Assembly (NCBI GenBank): GCA_910578555.1
Contig: CAJTPS010000031.1
Coordinates: forward strand, 1 to 28,520
From: an uncultured Lachnospiraceae bacterium
Lineage (GTDB): Bacteria; Bacillota; Clostridia; Lachnospirales; Lachnospiraceae
Direction: 5' to 3'
Length of the DNA stretch: 28,520 bases
Shown: one piece after another, positions 23,827-28,520 of the stretch
Numbering within the stretch: the first letter of the stretch is position 1
How the letters are laid out: every line of letters starts with the position of its first letter
Program-made: the position numbers and the translations under genes
The notes under the pieces: model-generated
What the model was told of the DNA's origin: nothing
Seen by the model: only the letters and a program-made list of their open reading frames with translations
Databases searched by the model: none

Positions 23827-24744
23827 ATGCAATATAAGGAAGAATCAACGGAGCATGGTTCTATACAATATGATTTGAACAGGCAGACCGGGACAGCGGT
23901 TGTGTCCGGTTACCGGGGCAAAGATACGGAGCTTATCATTCCGGACGCGGTGGATGGCTGTACGGTGGCCGTGATCGGCAAGAAGGCTTTCCTGAGCAAT
24001 AAGCTGCTCAGGCAGATCACCTTGCCGGAGACGATTGTGCGGATAGACGATTGGGCATTTGCCTATTGTGCTAAGCTGACGAAGATCCTTCTGCCGTATC
24101 ATCGTATGGAGACCGGACAGGGGATATGCAAGGAATGCTTCCGGCTGGAGCAGATTGTCAACGAGAATGCGGATGAAAACGAGAAGAAAACGACGGATGT
24201 TGCATGGCTGCTGGCAGCAGTCATGAGTCGGCTGGATGCGTTCTATCTTTTTGACTTTGAGAATGCGGGGACGGATGAGTGGCTCGGGCAGTGGGATAAC
24301 AGAATGCAGTCCGTTATGAGAAAAGAGGATGCGGAAGGATTCTCCAGAATGCTTCTGTGCGGCGAGGAGGATTACGGAAGCAATGAGAATAATCTGGACT
24401 ATTATAAGGAGCAGCGAAGACGGGAGAAGGTCAGGCTGGCCATGCTGCGCCTGATGCATGACTATGGACTGGCGGAGGATGTCAGAGCGGAACTGGAAGC
24501 ATATCTTCTGGCACATATCAAGGGACAGCAAACGGAGGAAACATGGAAGGTCGTGCTGGAAGAGTATGGGGATGACCTGCGGTATTATCAGTTTCTGACG
24601 AAGCTGGGCGGCGTCAACGAGGATAATTTCCAGGCAATGATGGAGGATCTGGGCGAGTCGCATACGGAAATGAAGGCATACCTGATGAAATATCACAGTG
24701 AACAGCATAAGGAGGAGGATGCATTCGGGGCATTTGTGCTGTGA
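23827..24744 (+). CDS. LRR_5 (BspA-type) repeat plus helical domain protein
   Basis: A 305-residue soluble protein. Residues about 30-95 form two or three BspA-type leucine-rich repeats (ELIIPDAVDGCTVAVIGKKAF, ITLPETIVRIDDWAF, and TKILLP). The remaining two thirds are acidic, Leu/Glu-rich helices without a motif that I recognise. The ATG is 3 nt after the AAA+ stop, with GGAG in the end of that gene, so the three genes are almost certainly one operon. No signal peptide is present, so unlike surface BspA proteins this one is cytosolic. I infer that it is an adaptor or substrate-recognition subunit of the VWA/MoxR machine. Confidence 0.75.
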   Translation: MQYKEESTEHGSIQYDLNRQTGTAVVSGYRGKDTELIIPDAVDGCTVAVIGKKAFLSNKLLRQITLPETIVRIDDWAFAYCAKLTKILLPYHRMETGQGICKECFRLEQIVNENADENEKKTTDVAWLLAAVMSRLDAFYLFDFENAGTDEWLGQWDNRMQSVMRKEDAEGFSRMLLCGEEDYGSNENNLDYYKEQRRREKVRLAMLRLMHDYGLAEDVRAELEAYLLAHIKGQQTEETWKVVLEEYGDDLRYYQFLTKLGGVNEDNFQAMMEDLGESHTEMKAYLMKYHSEQHKEEDAFGAFVL

Positions 24745-24806
24745 GACATTCAGTGATAAGCTGCAGATTACGGTATTGTCAGATATGATTGGCGTATACT
24801 CTGATC

Positions 24807-25178
24807 TTACGATTTGTCATGATATGGGTGTTCACGCAGTATTTCTTCTACTTCAGCAGCTTTGCGTTCTCCGAATTCTTTGCAGAATTTTGCGTATAAT
24901 TCGATTAGCTTAGCAAAAAGTATCCGTCTGCAATCCTTTCCGGATTGTCTATGTGTTTTTTCATAGTCAAGAGCAATTTGACATATGATAGCACGCAATG
25001 AAGCGTACAGCAAATCATCCTCAGAAGTAAATTCCACGTGTTTTGCGATACGTCCCTTTTCCGTGATGAGATAGTGGTATTTATCGTCTTGCGTATAGAG
25101 GTAAGTTCCCTCAGGGCTGTTACAGGCATCTACGCAAAAATGCATATTTTTTTGCCAGTACCCATCCAAACATTCCAT
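24807..25178 (-). CDS. 5'-truncated immunity-like paralog (copy 1), probably broken
   Basis: An open frame of 123 codons whose residues from HFCV onward match the two full paralogs at 26286 and 26843, including SPEGTYLY, KYHYLITEKG, SEDDLLYAS and the C-terminal FGERKAAEVEEILREHPY. The first 30 or so residues of the family (helix beginning MLxxxEL) are missing; in their place the frame reads out of register through the end of the neighbouring gene 25120-25497. No ribosome binding site precedes the ATG. The homology begins near 25142. Its first half resembles copy 2 and its second half copy 3, so it is a recombination product. The family looks like the Imm63-type immunity proteins as I recall them; that is unverified. 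Confidence 0.55.
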   Translation of the reverse strand: MECLDGYWQKNMHFCVDACNSPEGTYLYTQDDKYHYLITEKGRIAKHVEFTSEDDLLYASLRAIICQIALDYEKTHRQSGKDCRRILFAKLIELYAKFCKEFGERKAAEVEEILREHPYHDKS

Positions 25179-25497
25179 ATGCGGATATAAGTTTTATATA
25201 TTTATAGTTTTTTGTCACAAGATAGTCTGCTAAATCCTGGAAATTTTGATATGAAACGGGCCAGACATGTTTCTTCATGTCCATAAGATATTTCTCATTT
25301 TCTTTAATAAAGTCATCAATGCCCCATTCATCGATATCAAGTATTTGATTTACATTCAGGGAACCGGTAAAAAAATGTGTTAAAACATCTTCAAATACAA
25401 TAGTTCCCTTGCGGTTCAGAAGAAAGTTATATGTGTGAATTTCAAGTTTTCTACAGGAAAAATCCACTGAATATGATACTATGATATCGTCATGCAT
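25120..25497 (-). CDS. Putative immunity protein, 125 aa, with a recombined 3' end
   Basis: A small acidic protein, no signal peptide, with a GAGAGG site before the ATG at 25497. Visible segments are DIIVSYSVDF, KLEIHTYNFLL, IVFEDVLTHFF, DIDEWGIDDFIKENEKYL and the C-terminal SAYGMFGWVLAK. The style (short, single-domain, in a toxin locus, lacking enzymatic motifs) fits a polymorphic-toxin immunity protein; I cannot name the family. The last half dozen residues (FLRRCL) are read from the truncated copy 1 sequence in another frame, so the native tail was replaced at a recombination junction near 25142. A decayed second copy of its 5' part is at 26771-26855. Confidence 0.65.
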   Translation of the reverse strand: MHDDIIVSYSVDFSCRKLEIHTYNFLLNRKGTIVFEDVLTHFFTGSLNVNQILDIDEWGIDDFIKENEKYLMDMKKHVWPVSYQNFQDLADYLVTKNYKYIKLISAYGMFGWVLAKKYAFLRRCL

Positions 25498-25504
25498 AAT
25501 AAAA

Positions 25505-25625
25505 CCTCTCTACATTATTGTCTTTTTCAACTTCGACATCTAGGTATTTAACATTTGTGGATGTCTCCGTTTTTGTATGATAAATATTTTAATATATAAT
25601 TGCTGCATTGGTATAGGAAACTATT
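25505..25625 (-). pseudogene. Remnants of a TNT toxin C-terminus and an immunity gene
   Basis: Read on the minus strand, the bases just after the stop of the gene at 25621-26094 translate in one frame to FPIPMQQLYI, matching LPMPIQELIL in the C-terminus of the TNT toxin at 27284. Further on (about 25552-25505) a stretch reads KYLDVEVEKDN, matching KYHYVEVEKGN of immunity copy 3. Both are short and have no start or continuity. They look like the residue of a deleted toxin-immunity pair in the same order as the intact pair. Confidence 0.5.
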
Positions 25626-26094
25626 TTTTGTTATAGATGGCTAAGTCTTCTACGAGAGGAATGTTTTCTGACAATGCATGAACAATCTCATTATTTCTAC
25701 TGATCACAACGGTCATAGCACTATCCCATGCAATAATCTCTATTTCGGCAAGAGGATGCTGGAGTGTGACTGGTTTTTTCCAGATATTGCAGTTGCCGTC
25801 TGCTATGGGAAGCGGTTCTTTCATGATAGTTTCTACTGAAATATTTTTGGGAAATGCTGAAAAAACACCCCAGATCCATTGAAAATTTTCGTGTTCGATT
25901 ATTTCCGTCAATTCATCACCCGAAAGCCAACAATAATCTGATGAAAAAATTTCTGCGTATGATGCGTTTTGCGGATAACATTCATGGTCTGTTATTAACC
26001 AGTTATAATCTCTTTGAACATTGTTGATTCCATGAAATATTTCTTTTAAAAATGTAAAATGGCTGATCCCTTTTCTGATTATGACACCTTTCAT
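25621..26094 (-). CDS. Putative immunity protein, 157 aa (DUF2691-like)
   Basis: A soluble 157-residue protein with GGAAGG 8 nt before the ATG. It begins MKGVIIRKGISHFTF, then RDYNWLITDHECYP, DYCWLSGDELTEII and a C-terminal AEIEIIAWDSAMTVVIS. The pattern resembles the DUF2691 family as I recall it, a group found in Firmicutes in small-gene clusters; this is tentative. No catalytic motif or membrane segment is visible. Its position among toxin and immunity genes suggests an immunity protein to a toxin no longer present. The codon pattern is AT-rich compared with the core genes upstream. Confidence 0.65.
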   Translation of the reverse strand: MKGVIIRKGISHFTFLKEIFHGINNVQRDYNWLITDHECYPQNASYAEIFSSDYCWLSGDELTEIIEHENFQWIWGVFSAFPKNISVETIMKEPLPIADGNCNIWKKPVTLQHPLAEIEIIAWDSAMTVVISRNNEIVHALSENIPLVEDLAIYNKK

Positions 26095-26095
26095 T

Positions 26096-26173
26096 TCATG
26101 AACCTTCCTTCTCGGATTGCCTTCCTTCTTTTACGATCCTGTTCAAATCCAGAATGCTCTCGTCGCTCACCAT
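26096..26173 (-). CDS. Possible 25-codon ORF or 3' remnant of a lost gene
   Basis: ATG at 26173 reads MVSDESILDLNRIVKEGRQS and five more residues to a TGA at 26098-26096, just before the ATG of the next gene (26094). The frame is open a further 8 codons upstream, to a stop. The amino-acid mix is protein-like (charged helix), but the ribosome site is weak. It could be the tail of a deleted toxin or immunity gene whose stop was linked to the next start. The rest of 26174-26285 holds a perfect 6-bp hairpin ATGCCT/AGGCAT (26229-26244) and nothing else that I can support. Confidence 0.3.
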   Translation of the reverse strand: MVSDESILDLNRIVKEGRQSEKEGS

Positions 26174-26285
26174 AATATTCTCATTCCTCAATGCTCTTTA
26201 TAAGATCCCTGTCAATTCAATCCCAATTATGCCTGTATAGGCATGTTATTATAAGATATAGCTGGCGTATGCGTATACTTTGGTC

Positions 26286-26705
26286 TTACGATTTGTCATG
26301 ATATGGGTGTTCACGCAGTATTTCTTCTATTTCAGCGGTTTTACGTTCTCCGAATTCTTTGCCGAATTTTGAGTATAATTCGATTTGTTTGGCGAAGTAT
26401 ACCCGTCTGAAATCTTTCCCGGGTTGGTCATTTTCCCGTGTATAGTCAAGAGATATTTGACATATGATAGCACGCAATGAAGCATATAGCAAATCATCTT
26501 CAGACGTAAATTCCACGTGTTTCGTAATACTTCCCTTTTCCGTGATGAGATACTGATATTTGTTGTCCTGCATATAGAGGTAGGTGCCCTCCGGACTGTT
26601 GTAAGATCCTACGCAAAAATGTAGTTCTTTGGATATATTTAAGTCAGGAAACACACTGTGGATTCTGTTTTCCAGTACTGTTTTAAGTTCAGAGGTATTT
26701 AGCAT
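26286..26705 (-). CDS. Immunity-like protein, paralog copy 2 (Imm63-like, tentative)
   Basis: A 139-residue soluble protein. The start at 26705 is preferred: AAGGAG lies 9 nt upstream and the protein then begins MLNTSEL, aligned with MLDSREL of copy 3; the in-frame TTG at 26714 is too close to that site. Conserved blocks are LHFCVGSYNSPEGTYLY, KYQYLITEKG, EFTSEDDLLYASLRAII and the C-terminal EFGERKTAEIEEILREHPY. The tyrosine-rich centre plus the helical end fits Imm63-type immunity proteins in my memory, not checked. Its 3' flank is shared with copy 1, so these two arose by duplication of a unit larger than the gene. Confidence 0.7.
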   Translation of the reverse strand: MLNTSELKTVLENRIHSVFPDLNISKELHFCVGSYNSPEGTYLYMQDNKYQYLITEKGSITKHVEFTSEDDLLYASLRAIICQISLDYTRENDQPGKDFRRVYFAKQIELYSKFGKEFGERKTAEIEEILREHPYHDKS

Positions 26706-26770
26706 ATAATGCAATCTCCTTTATATTTTGGATAACAGGCATTCGGTTGTTTGATTTTTTAGCAAGAACC

Positions 26771-26855
26771 GTTAAAACATTTTCAAATGCAATAGTTCAC
26801 TTGCGGTTTAGAAGAGAGTTGTATGTGTGAATTTCAAGCTTTTTACAGGAAAAAT
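26771..26855 (-). pseudogene. Decayed 5' fragment of the 25120-25497 immunity gene
   Basis: These 85 nt differ from 25379-25463 at only 8 positions, about 91 % identity. In the homologous frame it reads CKKLEIHTYNSLLNRK, then a stop, then TIAFENVLT, so it is broken by an in-frame TGA. The fragment abuts copy 3, whose last residues (EFFL in place of the usual DKS end) are read from this remnant. Confidence 0.75.
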
Positions 26856-27268
26856 TCATCCTGGTACGGATGCTCACGCAGTATTTCTTCTATTTCAGCG
26901 GCTTTACGTTCTCCGAATTCTTTGCCGAATTTTGAGTATAATTCGATTAGCTTAGCAAAAAGTATCCGTCTGCAATCCTTTCCGGATTGTCTATGTGTTT
27001 TTTCATAGTCAAGTGCCAGTTGAAAGATAATTGCATTTATTGAAGTGTATAGGATATCGTCTTCTGAAATGTACTCTTCATGGCATAAGATATTGCCTTT
27101 TTCAACTTCGACATAATGGTATTTATGATCCTGAGAGTAGACATATATCCCTTCAGGACTGTTACCTTTTCCGATGCAAAAATTTAACCGTTGTTCGGCA
27201 TTTGATTCAGGAAGAGCATTATGAATCTTGTCTTTTATCAATTGTTCCAGTTCTCTAGAATCTAGCAT
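26843..27268 (-). CDS. Immunity-like protein, paralog copy 3, partner of the TNT toxin
   Basis: A 141-residue soluble protein beginning MLDSRELEQLI, with AAAGGAG 10 nt before the ATG; that site overlaps the stop codon of the toxin frame, so the two are tightly linked (15-nt gap). Conserved blocks are LNFCIGKGNSPEGIYVY, KYHYVEVEKGN, SEDDILYTSINAII and EFGERKAAEIEEILREHPY. It is the gene directly downstream of the TNT toxin domain, the usual place for the cognate immunity factor. The final QDEFFL comes from an adjoining remnant of another gene, marking a recombination junction near 26858. Imm63-type by recollection, unverified. Confidence 0.75.
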   Translation of the reverse strand: MLDSRELEQLIKDKIHNALPESNAEQRLNFCIGKGNSPEGIYVYSQDHKYHYVEVEKGNILCHEEYISEDDILYTSINAIIFQLALDYEKTHRQSGKDCRRILFAKLIELYSKFGKEFGERKAAEIEEILREHPYQDEFFL

Positions 27269-27283
27269 TTTCTAATGGCTCCT

Positions 27284-28102
27284 TTATTTGATTTCAAGAT
27301 ACTTTTGCAGAATCAATTCTTGTATTGGCATAGGAAGTTTATATTGCATTCCACCACCAGGAGATCCGCCCCATGGCGCTATTTCAGATTGTATAGTATT
27401 CATGATTTCTTTTACAACAATGTATTCTTGATATATATTAGGATCAGTAGTAGGAGGCAATGATAGAGTGTCAGGGTCAGCACCGGGCTGTGTAACAAAA
27501 TCACTGTCTTTTCCTACTTCGCCATACCGTCCGACAACATCTCCCGGCTTTAATGTAACATTCTGTTCCGTCCCCGGAACGGCACCATCATTAGGCGGAT
27601 AGTTTATTGTACCGTCTTCATTATACCAGGATGTTGATTGATTTTCATCGTCTTTTTCCGATGTTTCATCCTTTCCGGAAGTTTCACCATCCCTGTTTTC
27701 ATCCGGTAATTCTGAGTCCTCCACCACGTCATCCCAGCCGTCAGATATGGTGTCGTCCCATGCATCAGAGTAGGTAGCGGGAGGTTCTTTATTAGAATCA
27801 TATATTCCGTTTAGGATATCGTCAATCAGTTTATAGTAAGTATCGAGGAGCGTGCGGGCATAATTCATGAGGGAATCGAGGCTGATCCATGGAATGTCAT
27901 TGGCCCAGTCGTTAATATTGCTGCCGGAACCGTAGGAGCCGATACCGCAGTCGGGGGCATTTGCGACACGCTCCCACAGTTCTTGCTGCCAAGGCTGGGT
28001 GAAGGACGGCAGGTCGGAGCCGTTGGTTATGTCGTCATCGATGGATGTGCCGTAATTCATGGCATTTATCACGGTTCCCCTACTCGAAAAATATTTTAAC
28101 AT
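27284..28102 (-). CDS. TNT-domain toxin fragment (NAD+ glycohydrolase type), 5'-truncated
   Basis: The frame ends in a recognisable TNT domain (about residues 161-272), named for the tuberculosis necrotizing toxin, which degrades NAD+. Diagnostic features are INYPPNDGAVPGT, LKPGDVVGRYGE with R192 (matching the catalytic Arg), APWGGSPGGGMQYKLP with Q253 (matching the catalytic Gln), and the final PIQELILQKYLE. Residues 1-105 are a delivery or linker region (FSSRGTVINAMNYGTS) and 110-160 are a very acidic Asp/Glu/Ser linker. The frame is open up to 28189 without ATG or ribosome site, with protein-like upstream codons (SILFNANFPVFANERD), so this is the C-terminal part of a larger polymorphic toxin. 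The coordinates use the first ATG only as a convention. Confidence 0.8.
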   Translation of the reverse strand: MLKYFSSRGTVINAMNYGTSIDDDITNGSDLPSFTQPWQQELWERVANAPDCGIGSYGSGSNINDWANDIPWISLDSLMNYARTLLDTYYKLIDDILNGIYDSNKEPPATYSDAWDDTISDGWDDVVEDSELPDENRDGETSGKDETSEKDDENQSTSWYNEDGTINYPPNDGAVPGTEQNVTLKPGDVVGRYGEVGKDSDFVTQPGADPDTLSLPPTTDPNIYQEYIVVKEIMNTIQSEIAPWGGSPGGGMQYKLPMPIQELILQKYLEIK

Positions 28103-28189
28103 ATCGCGTTCATTGGCAAATACAGGGAAATTTGCGTTAAATAGTATTGAGTCACCTTGATCCAGATTTGCAGTTCCGAAACTGCCTCC

Positions 28190-28520
28190 CTATTTAGTCA
28201 AGTCTTTTTTCCTTATTTTTCAAGGATTTTTTAGTTATATATCTCAGATGAATGAGCCACGATGATGGACATTTCTCTGTATCTGGTACGAAAATAGAGG
28301 TGTTGGGGTATACGAAATAGAACGTCTTCCGTTTCCGCTCTACATGGCCTTGTGTATGCCCCTCCTTCTACGGCAGCGAACCTCCCGTGTCTACCAGGAT
28401 CACCAGCATCTCTGCCGGGTCCTAACTTCCTTCGTCCCGCCTGTCCATAACCAGGGTGTCAGCTCAGCTCCTTTACAGGGTCATGCCCTATGGATAATAT
28501 TCCTGCCGACTACCGGCTCA
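28190..28520. other. Unassigned sequence abutting the truncated toxin, possible mobile-element edge
   Basis: The toxin reading frame breaks at a stop codon near 28190. The next 100 nt are AT-rich and from about 28320 the DNA becomes clearly GC-richer and non-repetitive. A minus-strand frame of about 75 codons ending near 28235 and a plus-strand frame from 28344 to the window end are open, but both have unlikely compositions (Gly/Arg-rich or Leu/Pro/His-rich). I see no transposase or intron-protein motif. It could be an end of an insertion element or a structured RNA element; I cannot name it. Confidence 0.35.

Noticed and set aside
1..28520. CRISPR arrays, tRNA and rRNA genes, prophage genes
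   Set aside because: No regularly spaced direct repeats, no tRNA cloverleaf or rRNA signature and no phage structural genes were recognised by eye; a tRNA or CRISPR search program would settle this.
28344..28520. Plus-strand open frame running off the window end
   Set aside because: It has no ribosome site, an unusual Leu/Pro/His/Arg mix and no known motif, so it is described only as part of an unassigned stretch.

Overview
The window reads as chromosome from a Gram-positive Clostridia, most likely family Lachnospiraceae. Supporting signs are strong AGGAGG ribosome binding sites, consensus sigma-A promoters, a gap-pgk-tpiA glycolytic run, a CIRCE-controlled groES-groEL operon, a bifunctional Rel protein and a TraX-family protein. 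The placement is inference from gene content and style; no 16S rRNA or tRNA gene was recognised.

Layout. 1-1.4 kb: a small coiled-coil protein and a PHP-type histidinol-phosphatase-like enzyme (minus strand). 1.5-3.4 kb: a multi-pass GT-C-like membrane protein. 3.5-7.1 kb: gap, pgk and tpiA, with unusually structured intergenic spacers. 7.1-9.6 kb: a MATE efflux pump divergent from an AraC-type regulator. 9.6-12.5 kb: two c-di-GMP-type proteins, the first fusing a cysteine-rich redox domain to a degenerate GGDEF and an intact EAL domain. 12.7-14.9 kb: groES-groEL. 15-16.4 kb: a TetR regulator translationally coupled to a CPBP membrane protease, behind a full-consensus promoter overlapped by a large palindrome. 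16.5-19.7 kb: rel and an MBL-fold hydrolase. 20-20.8 kb: TraX. 20.9-24.7 kb: a likely operon of a metallopeptidase-like/VWA protein, a MoxR-type AAA+ ATPase and an LRR-containing protein.

24.8-28.5 kb is the accessory part, AT-rich and on the minus strand. A start-less C-terminal toxin fragment ends in a TNT-type (NAD+ glycohydrolase) domain and is followed 15 nt later by an immunity-like gene. Behind it lie a second full paralog, a third 5'-truncated paralog, two unrelated immunity-like genes, and several remnants of the same genes and of a second TNT C-terminus. The paralogs are mosaic, sharing a 78-nt identical tract. I read this as a recombining store of polymorphic-toxin tips and immunity genes and consider it the most interesting part of the window, followed by the redox-GGDEF-EAL fusion and the VWA/AAA+/LRR operon.

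Two families of small hairpin-forming repeats also recur: GAA-loop elements at about 8.5 and 12.5 kb, and an imperfect tandem repeat between pgk and tpiA. All family names are from recognised motifs; no database search was possible.
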